From NCBI GenBank assembly GCA_002311635.1, contig DBZJ01000223.1, positions 1 to 24,043 of the forward strand: a stretch of DNA of 24,043 bases. Direction: 5' to 3'. This DNA comes from Syntrophaceae bacterium UBA1163. Lineage in GTDB: Bacteria > Desulfobacterota > BSN033 > UBA1163. Position 1 is the first letter of the stretch. Every line of letters starts with the position of its first letter. Made by a program: the position numbers and the translations under genes. The notes under the pieces are model-generated. The model was not told the DNA's origin, made no database searches, and worked only from the letters and a program-made list of their open reading frames with translations. Positions 7,278 to 14,063 of this stretch are shown piece by piece.

Positions 7278-7853
7278 TTAGGGGATCAGGGAATAGACTT
7301 GGGCCTTCTTGGTCCACTCGCTATTCGGATAATCCCTTTGAAGAATTTCGAACCCTGATTTCAGCTCTTTCGGATCATGGCTCGCTTTATATTTCGAAAC
7401 TCCTAAATAGTACTGAGCCTCAGGGGCCGCGTCTGCCTTGGGAAACCGAACCAGGATTTCCTGAAAACACTGCATGGCCTGTTCAAAACGATCAAGATCA
7501 AATTCAACCTTGCCCTTGCCGAGGATGATCTGGGCAATAAAGTCCTCAGGAGGCAAATATCCGACAAAGCGATGGTGCTCTTCCCCATCCGAATCCAGGA
7601 TGATGATCGTAGGGGTCCACTTAACCGCATAGCGCTTCACCAAAGCCTTGTTCCTGTTGAAATCAATTTGGAGGGGGGTGAAGTTATTCTCTACTGAGAA
7701 ACAGACATTGGGATCGGGGTAAGTAACAGCTGCCAGCTGTTGACACCCAATTCAGAGATTGTTGTAAAAGTCCATCAGGATTAGCTTTTTCGCTTTCTTT
7801 GCCTTTGCCCTGGCTGTAGTGAGAGAGGTCTCCCACTCAATCTGTTTTCCCAT
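7278..7853 (-). CDS. Selenocysteine-containing thioredoxin-like protein (UxxC), UGA at codon 34
   Basis: Read through one TGA (7754-7752), this gives 191 residues. Up to codon 33 it reads MGKQIEWETS...LILMDFYNN-L, then Sec34-Ile-Gly-Cys37, then QQLAAVTYPDP. UGA thus occupies the first redox position of a thioredoxin CxxC site. The same frame continues into a normal thioredoxin half, including WTPTIII with the cis-proline of the fold, and then a TPR-like helical tail (FDLDRFEQAMQCFQEILVRFP...). No other stop or frameshift interrupts it. A SECIS-like hairpin begins just after the UGA. The ATG at 7853 was chosen for AAAGGAGGG six bases upstream; the in-frame ATG at 7946 is inferior. No signal peptide is seen, so it is probably cytoplasmic, and the likely role is thiol/disulfide exchange. 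Conventional gene calling would give two fragments or a pseudogene. The selenocysteine machinery is not in the window. Confidence 0.85.
7717..7748 (-). promoter_or_regulatory. Predicted bacterial SECIS element
   Basis: Starting three bases after the UGA, the mRNA can form a lower stem GGGU/ACCC (7748-7745 with 7720-7717). A small internal loop follows, then a perfect 7-bp upper stem AACAGCU/AGCUGUU (7741-7735 with 7731-7725) capped by the loop GGC (7734-7732). The loop starts 18 bases after the UGA and its first base is G. This satisfies the general bacterial SECIS rules as I know them: an apical loop roughly 16-37 bases downstream, with G among its first two bases. Confidence 0.8.
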
Positions 7854-7859
7854 AACGAG

Positions 7860-7868
7860 CCCTCCTTT
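7860..7868 (-). promoter_or_regulatory. Ribosome binding site that sets the start of the selenoprotein gene
   Basis: AAAGGAGGG lies six bases before the ATG at 7853, a near-perfect Shine-Dalgarno. It shows that the short reading frame ending in TGA is really initiated, and places that TGA at codon 34. Confidence 0.8.
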
Positions 7869-7882
7869 CATTGTTTTCAAAG

Positions 7883-7900
7883 CTTCTGAAATATCAGAAG
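7883..7900 (-). promoter_or_regulatory. Perfect inverted repeat in the selenoprotein leader
   Basis: CTTCTGA-AATA-TCAGAAG is a 7-bp perfect dyad. It lies between the predicted -10 box (7917-7912) and the ribosome site (7868-7860), so it could be an operator or a leader hairpin. Confidence 0.5.
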
Positions 7901-7911
7901 TTATGTTTAAT

Positions 7912-7940
7912 ATTCTTTTCCGATTTCGACCGTTTGTCAA
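7912..7940 (-). promoter_or_regulatory. Predicted sigma-70-type promoter of the selenoprotein gene
   Basis: On the minus strand, TTGACA (7940-7935) is followed after 17 bases by AAGAAT (7917-7912). The -35 box is a perfect consensus, the spacing is optimal and the -10 box is only fair. Transcription would start near 7905, upstream of the dyad and the ribosome site. Confidence 0.5.
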
Positions 7941-7966
7941 GTCCAATTCGTGTGGGGGGCCTCTCG

Positions 7967-7995
7967 TTGACAGTCACAAGAAATTGTGGTAAATA
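7967..7995 (+). promoter_or_regulatory. Possible promoter for the tat operon
   Basis: A perfect TTGACA (7967-7972) is followed after 17 bases by TAAATA (7990-7995). It is divergent from the selenoprotein promoter and would give a leader of about 240 bases before tatA. The -10 box is weak, so this is tentative. Confidence 0.35.
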
Positions 7996-8224
7996 GTTAG
8001 ATAGTAAAGAAGAAAATGGATTGTTCCCATTTACGTCCGCCTCTGGCTCTCAGTTTCTTCCCTCGATCGAGAGGTGTCGTCACTTCGCTATTAAGAATAT
8101 GGGTTACCTTTGAATACCCGACCTACCATCTCTTAATCGTCCGAAAACGACAAAGACATGGCGAGGATGATTCCCATATAGCATAATTTAAGGCGAGCCC
8201 ACATGGACTTAATTTAAATGATTC
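7996..8224 (+). other. Long leader region upstream of tatA, no gene seen
   Basis: I find no supported reading frame, RNA gene or known riboswitch here. Only short dyads are present, such as GGGT...ACCC around 8102-8121 and CCTC...GAGG around 8063-8076. It is either a long 5' leader or holds a second promoter closer to tatA. Confidence 0.4.
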
Positions 8225-8238
8225 AAAGGAGGAAAAAG

Positions 8239-8436
8239 ATGGGAAGTCTTGGAATGCCGGAGTTGATAGTCATCTTAATCATTGCTCTGATCGTTTTCGG
8301 TGCGGGAAAGCTTCCTCAGATCGGGGAAAACCTGGGAAAAGCGATCCGAAATTTCAAAAGCGCGACAACCGAAAGAGAGAAGATCGACGTCACTCCCAAG
8401 AAACCTGATGAGATCTCAGGCGGGAGTAAACAGTAG
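8239..8436 (+). CDS. tatA: Sec-independent protein translocase subunit TatA
   Basis: A 65-residue pore-forming subunit of the twin-arginine translocase in the inner membrane. It has the standard layout: a short N-terminus (MGSLGMPEL), a transmembrane helix at about 6-22, the FGAGKLPQIG hinge, an amphipathic helix GENLGKAIRNFKSA to about residue 45, and a charged soluble tail. The ATG at 8239 was chosen because AAAGGAGG lies six bases upstream. An in-frame ATG at 8218 would add MIQRRKK, which is not a TatA-type start. It is first in a tatA-tatB-tatC run. Confidence 0.93.
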   Translation: MGSLGMPELIVILIIALIVFGAGKLPQIGENLGKAIRNFKSATTEREKIDVTPKKPDEISGGSKQ

Positions 8437-8497
8437 AGGGTTCTTCGCATCGTTCATCACTTGAATTGTATCTTTTCGAATTTTACGGGGGTGTTTT

Positions 8498-8857
8498 ATG
8501 CTAGCAGGGCCGGATTTGTTGGTCATCTTGGCTATCGCTTTGATTGTCTTCGGACCCAAAAGGCTTCCGGAATTGGCCAGAACCATCGGTAAGGCAATGG
8601 GAGAGCTTAGGAAGACAACCGAAGAGATGAAGGAGAGTATCGGAATTAAAGATTTGGAAAAGATGAGAACCAACTTGACCGGAATAGATCTTTTGGCTGA
8701 TTTGGCTGAAAAAACATCCGAATACATGACGCATTCCGACAGTGCCAAAGACGCATCGTTTCCCAAAGAGGAGCCTGTCTCTGAGAAGAAATTACCTTTA
8801 GCTTCCGTGTCCGTTGCAAATGGGATAGAGGAAAAGAATCAGAAATCGGGGGGCTAA
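8498..8857 (+). CDS. tatB: TatB-like Sec-independent translocase subunit
   Basis: A 119-residue TatA/B-family protein. It has a membrane helix at about 4-19, the FGPKRLPELARTIGKAMGELRK hinge plus amphipathic helix at 19-40 (given here in part), then a long charged tail that is longer than in the preceding TatA. The tail length, the KRLPELARTIGKAMGE pattern and its place between tatA and tatC favour TatB, which hands twin-arginine substrates from TatC to TatA. A second TatA cannot be excluded from sequence alone. The ribosome site is a modest GGGGGTG. Its stop is three bases before the tatC start. Confidence 0.85.
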   Translation: MLAGPDLLVILAIALIVFGPKRLPELARTIGKAMGELRKTTEEMKESIGIKDLEKMRTNLTGIDLLADLAEKTSEYMTHSDSAKDASFPKEEPVSEKKLPLASVSVANGIEEKNQKSGG

Positions 8858-8860
8858 GGG

Positions 8861-9616
8861 ATGGCTGACAAGAAAGCCCCGCTTGCGACTTATCTCCAGG
8901 AGATAAGGAAACGATTGATTCTTTCGTTTATTGCGGTGGGAGCGGGTTTCCTCATTTGCTACTATTTTTCCGATTCCATTTTCGAGATCCTGATTGCCCC
9001 TCTTATCAATAATATCCAGAACATTCACGTTGAGAGTACGTTGATTTTCCGGACCATCGCCGAAGCCTTCTTTACCTACATGAAGGTCGGCTTCGTTGCA
9101 GGCCTTATGTTGGCCTCGCCCTTTATTCTTTATCAAATCTGGGGATTGGTCGTTAGCCGACTGGATCAGGATAAGAGGAGATACGTTCTACTTTTTGTCC
9201 TTGGCGGTTCCCTTTTCTTCGCACTCGGTATTCTTTTCGGATACTTCGTTGCCCTTCCCTTTGGTTGTAAATTCCTTTTGAGGTACGCCTCCAACACGAT
9301 CAAGCCCATGCCGGACATGAATGAGTACCTCTCTTTTAGCGTCAAATTTTTATTGACTTTCGGCTTGGTTTTCGAATTTCCTATCCTCTTACTCATTCTG
9401 GCAAGGATCGGAGTGATCAACGCTAAGATCTTGGCCCAAAAGAGAAGATATGCTATTCTTCTCATCTTCATCTTTGCCTTCATTATCTCTCCCCCCGATC
9501 TGATCTCTCAGGTGCTCATGGCCTTTCCTCTCATGGGGCTCTATGAGGTGAGCATTTTGCTCTGTAAAATATTCAAGAAGAAACCTGAGGAGATTCTCAC
9601 AGACGAGATTACATGA
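8861..9616 (+). CDS. tatC: Sec-independent protein translocase subunit TatC
   Basis: A 251-residue, six-helix inner-membrane protein that recognises twin-arginine signal peptides. Family landmarks: the N-terminal YLQEIRKRL (11-19; Glu14 conserved), SPFILYQIW (86-94), the FGLVFEFP segment in the fourth loop/helix region, and FIISPPDLISQ near the C-terminus. Odd point: aligned from memory with E. coli TatC, Phe94 corresponds to Leu96 and the signal-binding Glu103 to Lys105 (segment GLVVSRLDQDKRR). The family usually keeps Phe and Glu at these two sites. The rest is intact, so it is unlikely to be a pseudogene. It is probably translationally coupled to tatB, with a 3-base gap. Confidence 0.95.
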   Translation: MADKKAPLATYLQEIRKRLILSFIAVGAGFLICYYFSDSIFEILIAPLINNIQNIHVESTLIFRTIAEAFFTYMKVGFVAGLMLASPFILYQIWGLVVSRLDQDKRRYVLLFVLGGSLFFALGILFGYFVALPFGCKFLLRYASNTIKPMPDMNEYLSFSVKFLLTFGLVFEFPILLLILARIGVINAKILAQKRRYAILLIFIFAFIISPPDLISQVLMAFPLMGLYEVSILLCKIFKKKPEEILTDEIT

Positions 9617-9748
9617 GATATTGACACGTTGGCCCATCTAAGTTAAAGGGAAGTGATCAAGGGGTGGAGCGTTCCTCCAGATGCCTTCTAAATTCACTCT
9701 TTTACGGAAAGACGGACAATCAACGTAGGATAGATTGAATCTCGGTCA

Positions 9749-10450
9749 ATGAAATTATCATTCCGATCAAAATGGGTATGGGCAGGAATTCTTGGCCTCA
9801 CGGGACTCTTCGTTTTTATTATTTATCAATATCATTCCCAGCTATGGCTTCTATCTGCTAGACTCTGGGATCTCTTTGAGAGTCACCATCGATTAAAAGC
9901 ATTCATCTCCTCTTTCGGGGTCTATTCTCCCCTCGCTTTTATCCTGCTTCAAGTGATCCAGGTGGTTGTTGCTCCTATTCCAGGAGGAGCGATCGAATTC
10001 TTAGGAGGCTACCTGTTCGGGGTGTGGGCTGGGATGCTCTACTCCATGATCGGCCTCATACTGGGGTCCTGGCTTGCCTTCAGCATCGCCAGGATTTTCG
10101 AGAAGTGGGCAGTTGAAAAAGTTGTTTCACCCAAGACGATGAAGAAGTTCGATTATTTGATCGGCCATGAAGGCCTCATCCTCAGCTTCTTTCTCTTCTT
10201 AATCCCGGGATTTCCAAAAGACGCTTTGTGCTACATCTTGGGTTTGACGCCGATGCATCTCGGTATTTTTCTCATTATTTCCACTATTGGAAGGATACCG
10301 GGGACACTGATGGCTACGCTACAGGGAGCGAAGGCTTTTGAGCATCAGTACAAGCTCTTTTTGCTCCTGTCGGGGATTTCCGCGCTGATCATCTTAGTCT
10401 TCTACATCTACCATGAACAAATTCACCAATGGATTAAGAAGCTGAGGTAA
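9749..10450 (+). CDS. TVP38/TMEM64-family (VTT domain) inner-membrane protein
   Basis: A 233-residue multi-spanning membrane protein. An N-terminal membrane helix (about 11-27) is followed by the VTT domain: VVVAPIPGGAIEFLGGYLFG with re-entrant-loop character at about 71-90, then GSWLAFSIAR, then LFLIPGFPKDALCYILGL and GRIPGT, all typical of TVP38/TMEM64 proteins. The wider VTT/DedA superfamily includes lipid scramblases and flippases, but the substrate of this branch is unsettled. It lies 132 bases after tatC and before a DedA paralogue of the same superfamily. The start has no strong ribosome site. Confidence 0.85.
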   Translation: MKLSFRSKWVWAGILGLTGLFVFIIYQYHSQLWLLSARLWDLFESHHRLKAFISSFGVYSPLAFILLQVIQVVVAPIPGGAIEFLGGYLFGVWAGMLYSMIGLILGSWLAFSIARIFEKWAVEKVVSPKTMKKFDYLIGHEGLILSFFLFLIPGFPKDALCYILGLTPMHLGIFLIISTIGRIPGTLMATLQGAKAFEHQYKLFLLLSGISALIILVFYIYHEQIHQWIKKLR

Positions 10451-10527
10451 ACCCGTAAGGGCTCTTTTTAGATCCTGTATCCACAAGGATGTTCTGAAAC
10501 GTTTTAGTTTTTAAGATATAAGAAATA

Positions 10528-11175
10528 ATGATGGCGCGATTTATGGAACTGATAAATGCCTTTCTTGAAATCCTAATGCACCTTGACAGACATCTCGACT
10601 TGGTCATTCGGAGCTACGGGACTTGGACATACGGGATTCTCTTTTTCATCATCTTTTTGGAAACCGGATTGGTCGTCACCCCTTTCCTCCCAGGAGACTC
10701 TCTGCTTTTTGCCGGAGGTACGTTTGCTGCCCTTGGTTCCTTAGATATGAAGTGGTTGATCATATCTTTGTCCATGGCTGCCATTGCAGGAGATACGGTG
10801 AATTACTGGATCGGTTACGCAGTCGGTCCAAAAGTGTTCAATAAAGAGAAGTCACGTTTCCTAAACAAGAAGCACCTGTATCGCACTCATCGGTTCTACG
10901 AGAGATATGGAGGGAAAACGATTATCCTTGCTCGATTCATTCCCATTATACGGACGTTTGCACCCTTCGTCGCGGGCATTGGAACCATGACCTACAGACG
11001 TTTTATTATCTACAATGTTTCCGGAGGGATTGCCTGGGTCGTGTTGCTTGTTCTCGGGGGCTACATGTTCGGAAACATCCCTATCATCAAGCAAAACTTT
11101 TCGATAGTCATCTTTGCGATTATTATTCTTTCTATTCTCCCCGGGATCATCGAGTTCCTTCGCCATCGGGATTGA
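10528..11175 (+). CDS. DedA-family inner-membrane protein
   Basis: A 215-residue VTT-domain protein of the DedA branch. It shows [19 protein letters not shown] at about 44-62 (E/G/P-rich re-entrant loop), [13 protein letters not shown], and the second loop [18 protein letters not shown] at about 136-153 with its conserved arginines. These are hallmarks of DedA proteins, some of which recycle undecaprenyl phosphate or support membrane homeostasis. Four to five membrane segments are visible. The first ATG (10528) has little ribosome-site support; the ATG at 10543 is an alternative. Only six bases separate its stop from the next gene, so they are likely co-transcribed. Confidence 0.9.
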   Translation: MMARFMELINAFLEILMHLDRHLDLVIRSYGTWTYGILFFIIFLETGLVVTPFLPGDSLLFAGGTFAALGSLDMKWLIISLSMAAIAGDTVNYWIGYAVGPKVFNKEKSRFLNKKHLYRTHRFYERYGGKTIILARFIPIIRTFAPFVAGIGTMTYRRFIIYNVSGGIAWVVLLVLGGYMFGNIPIIKQNFSIVIFAIIILSILPGIIEFLRHRD

Positions 11176-11181
11176 TCCTTT

Positions 11182-12432
11182 ATGACCCCTACCATTATTC
11201 CAAGAAGCCAACACCCGATTTCGAGAAAAATGATCGATGAAGAGGCGCTGAAGGTTCTCTACCGCCTTCACCGAAACGGCTTTTTAGCCTATCTCGTCGG
11301 TGGCAGCGTTCGGGATCTGCTTCTCGGAAAGGTCCCAAAAGACTTCGACGTCGCCACAAACGCTCACCCACATGAGATCAGCGGTCTCTTTCGGAACAGC
11401 CGCATCATCGGACGCCGGTTCCGACTGGTCCACGTCTTTTTCAGGGGAGGGAAGATCATCGAACTATCTACTTTTCGGAGCCGATCGGAATTTGAAGAAA
11501 TAGAAACGGAGCAAGGTGAGCTCGTACGAAAAGAGAGTTTTGGAACGCCGGCAGAGGATGCCCTGCGACGCGACATCACCATTAACGGCCTCTTTTACAA
11601 TATCGCAGATTTTTCCATTATAGACTACGTCGGCGGGATAGCCGACCTTCACAGTCGGATCATCCGAACCATCGGCGATCCGGACGAACGATTTCAACAA
11701 GATCCCGTTAGAATGATTCGAGTCATCCGCCATGCCGCCCGAACGGGTTTCCGCGTTGAAGAAAAAACGTATGAGGCCATCCTCCGGCATCGGGAAGAGA
11801 TACGACAATGTCCTCCGTCTCGCCTTCGAGACGAATTCCTGCGGGAATTGAGGGAAGGCGCGGCAAACCCCTCTCTCCACTTCATGCTTCAAACAGGCCT
11901 GCTCTTTTCTCTTTTCCCAGATCTGGAGAGAGCCCTTGGAAATCGCAGCCTCTCCATGGAAAAGACCCAGGAAGTTTTTCTCTCCCTCTTCGATCTTGTG
12001 GATCAATTGATCAAAACAGGGAGAACGGTATCGGAATCGATTCTTCTTGCCCTTTTTCTCACTCCGTTTCTTCGAGCCGTCACCCCCGAACATCCCTTTC
12101 TCGGAAAAAGAGAGAACTACCTCTACCTGGCACAGACGACCCGTTGGGCCATCCACCAAATTCTTACTCCATTCTCTTTCCCGAGAGGGGCAAAGGAGAT
12201 CGCTTACCAGATTCTGATGGCCCAATCCAATTTGAAGAAATCGGGACAAACAGGCGTCATTCCTAAGAGACTGAGGATGAAGAAATATTTCAAAGAATCG
12301 GTTTTTCTCTTTGGGATGGAGGCCCAGGCAAAGGGGGAGAAAGTCCCTCATATGCTCCGAAACACGGTAACCTCTGATTTATTACCCTGGTGGCCAAAAG
12401 AAACAACAAGGAGACACGCGAGGGATAGATAG
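11182..12432 (+). CDS. pcnB: Poly(A) polymerase I-type tRNA nucleotidyltransferase family protein
   Basis: A 416-residue class II nucleotidyltransferase that adds 3' adenylates to RNA. The N-terminus IPRSQHPISRKMIDEEALK is typical of bacterial PcnB. The active site shows GGSVRDLLLG (40-49), the metal-binding Asp54/Asp56 in KDFDVAT and the third carboxylate Glu94 in IIELSTFR. RRDITINGLFY (129-139) follows. IIGRRFRLVHV (75-85) fits the motif that distinguishes poly(A) polymerases from CCA-adding enzymes, so poly(A) polymerase is preferred over CCA transferase. The C-terminus is shorter and less arginine-rich than in E. coli. The start at 11182 keeps the conserved N-terminus even though no Shine-Dalgarno is evident, which suggests coupling to the preceding dedA-type gene. 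Confidence 0.88.
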   Translation: MTPTIIPRSQHPISRKMIDEEALKVLYRLHRNGFLAYLVGGSVRDLLLGKVPKDFDVATNAHPHEISGLFRNSRIIGRRFRLVHVFFRGGKIIELSTFRSRSEFEEIETEQGELVRKESFGTPAEDALRRDITINGLFYNIADFSIIDYVGGIADLHSRIIRTIGDPDERFQQDPVRMIRVIRHAARTGFRVEEKTYEAILRHREEIRQCPPSRLRDEFLRELREGAANPSLHFMLQTGLLFSLFPDLERALGNRSLSMEKTQEVFLSLFDLVDQLIKTGRTVSESILLALFLTPFLRAVTPEHPFLGKRENYLYLAQTTRWAIHQILTPFSFPRGAKEIAYQILMAQSNLKKSGQTGVIPKRLRMKKYFKESVFLFGMEAQAKGEKVPHMLRNTVTSDLLPWWPKETTRRHARDR

Positions 12433-12574
12433 AGGTGCCGGGGACCGTATGAGCCGTAGCATCCTGAACATCGATTCCCCTGGCCCAGCGTGCATCCACC
12501 ATTCAGAGATGACCTTGCTACTTCATCAGTAGATTGGGAAGCCAAACCGCAAGTTGTGGGAACAAGAATACGCC

Positions 12575-13288
12575 TCACTTCCCCAGGTAGGCATGTTTCA
12601 CCTTCTCATCTTCTAAAAGAATCTTCGTATCGCCCTGAAGAACAATTTCACCCGTCTCCAACACATATCCGAAGACACCCATCTTTAAAGCGGCTCTCGC
12701 ATTCTGTTCTACTAGAAGGATCGTGGTTCCATCATGATGCAGTTCCTGGATCACCCGGAAAATCTCCCTGACCATTAAGGGTGCCAAACCCATGGAAGGT
12801 TCATCCATCATCATCAATTTGGGCCGTGACATCATGGCTCGGCCGATAGCCAGCATCTGCTGCTCCCCCCCGCTCAATGTTCCAGAGAGTTGTCTGCGGC
12901 GGTTTTTCAAAATCGGAAAGATCGCATAGACCTTCTCCATATTCTCTCTGATTTCATCCTTATGCCTTCTATCATAGTATAGGTAGGCCCCTAATTTCAG
13001 GTTATCAAGAACAGAGAGGTGGCCAAAAATCTGCCTTCCTTCTGGCACCAGGCAGATCCCCAGGGCCACGATCTCCCCTGGAAGGAGACCCGAGAGAGAT
13101 TTTCCTTCATAAAGAATATTCCCGTCATGCTCGAGTATGAGTCCAGAAATGGTTTTGAGCAGCGTTGTCTTGCCAGCGCCATTGGCTCCGATAATGGTGA
13201 TGATGTCCCCTTTTTTGACGGAGATAGACACGTTTTTCAAAGCTTGAACCGCTGCGTAAAAGGAATTCAACCTCCTCACCTCAAGCAT
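12575..13288 (-). CDS. livF: Branched-chain-type ABC transporter ATPase LivF (set 1)
   Basis: A 237-residue ATPase of a LIV/HAAT-type importer. It has Walker A GANGAGKT (34-41), signature LSGGEQQ (138-144), Walker B MMMDEP (159-164) and the LivF-specific LVPEGRQIF (80-88). It pairs with LivG on the cytoplasmic face of LivH/LivM. The ATG at 13288 was chosen: it overlaps the livG stop codon by eight bases, has GGAG upstream and yields the usual MLEVRRLNSFY start. An upstream in-frame start at 13318 lies deep in livG and is rejected. It is the last gene of the long minus-strand array. No clear T-run terminator is seen between it and the convergent pcnB. Confidence 0.93.
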   Translation of the reverse strand: MLEVRRLNSFYAAVQALKNVSISVKKGDIITIIGANGAGKTTLLKTISGLILEHDGNILYEGKSLSGLLPGEIVALGICLVPEGRQIFGHLSVLDNLKLGAYLYYDRRHKDEIRENMEKVYAIFPILKNRRRQLSGTLSGGEQQMLAIGRAMMSRPKLMMMDEPSMGLAPLMVREIFRVIQELHHDGTTILLVEQNARAALKMGVFGYVLETGEIVLQGDTKILLEDEKVKHAYLGK

Positions 13289-14063
13289 ACCTGATCTCCA
13301 CCCCCAGGTAGGCGTCAATCACCTTCTCATCTCCTTTCACTTCCTCCGGTGTTCCTTCGGCAACCTTCTCTCCGTAGTTCAGGACGACGATCTCATCCGA
13401 AATGTTCATAACCAAATCCATATGGTGTTCTACCAAAAGTACCGTAATTCCGCTTCCACGAATTTTTCTGATGATCTCCCCAATCCTCAATTTCTCGGTT
13501 TCATTCAGGCCAGCCGCAGGTTCGTCTAATAGGAGGAGCTGTGGATCGGTGGCCAAGGCCCTCGCAATCTCGAGCAATTTCTGTTCCCCGAGAGGTATGC
13601 CAGAAGCCGATTCATTGGCCCTTCGCATTAAACCAACGACCTCCAGTTTCTCTTGAGCCATTTCTAAAACGAGCCTCTCCTCCCTTTTTACTCCTGGAAG
13701 CCTCAGCCCGGATTGAATCAGTCCCTTTTTTGTTCGGACGTGACGACCCACCATCACATTCTCCAAAACGGTCATATTCCCAAAGAGTTCAACGGTCTGA
13801 AAGGTTCGGGAGATCCCTTTCTGCGCGATGCGATGGGGCTTCTCGCCGCTAATCTCCCTTCCCTTAAACCGAATCGTTCCTCCTGTGGGGGGAAGGATTC
13901 CAGTAATGATGTTAAAAAGGGTGGTCTTCCCCGCACCGTTTGGCCCGATGATCGCCTTGATCTGGCCGGGCATGACTTTAAAATTTAGGTCAACGACGGC
14001 CATCAACCCTCCAAAGATCTTCCTCAATCGTGAGGTTTCAAGAATAGGCTGAGGCATCACCAT
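13281..14063 (-). CDS. livG: Branched-chain-type ABC transporter ATPase LivG (set 1)
   Basis: A 260-residue LivG ATPase. Walker A GPNGAGKT is at 40-47 and Walker B LLLLDEP at 176-182, followed by the LivG-typical AAGLNETE. The signature is the relaxed PLGEQK (157-162), common in LivG. The C-terminal LivG extension ends VIDAYLGVE. The ATG at 14063 was chosen because GAGGA lies just upstream and it overlaps the livM stop (ATGGTGA), implying translational coupling. An ATG at 14078 is the alternative and would add five residues. Confidence 0.92.
   Translation of the reverse strand: MVMPQPILETSRLRKIFGGLMAVVDLNFKVMPGQIKAIIGPNGAGKTTLFNIITGILPPTGGTIRFKGREISGEKPHRIAQKGISRTFQTVELFGNMTVLENVMVGRHVRTKKGLIQSGLRLPGVKREERLVLEMAQEKLEVVGLMRRANESASGIPLGEQKLLEIARALATDPQLLLLDEPAAGLNETEKLRIGEIIRKIRGSGITVLLVEHHMDLVMNISDEIVVLNYGEKVAEGTPEEVKGDEKVIDAYLGVEIRYA

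Noticed and set aside
7752..7946. Thioredoxin-like gene as a pseudogene with a nonsense mutation
   Set aside because: The stop is TGA, exactly at the redox Cys position, followed by a SECIS-like hairpin, and the frame on both sides is intact with a strong ribosome site.
7996..8224. Riboswitch upstream of tatA
   Set aside because: Short dyads only; no recognisable conserved core of a known riboswitch.
11464..12351. 295-residue minus-strand frame opposite pcnB
   Set aside because: Antisense shadow; pcnB on the + strand has all catalytic motifs.
12433..12574. Possible RNA gene or terminator between convergent pcnB and livF
   Set aside because: Only a loose long-range pairing (GGGGA with TCCCC) and no T-run or tRNA-like arms.
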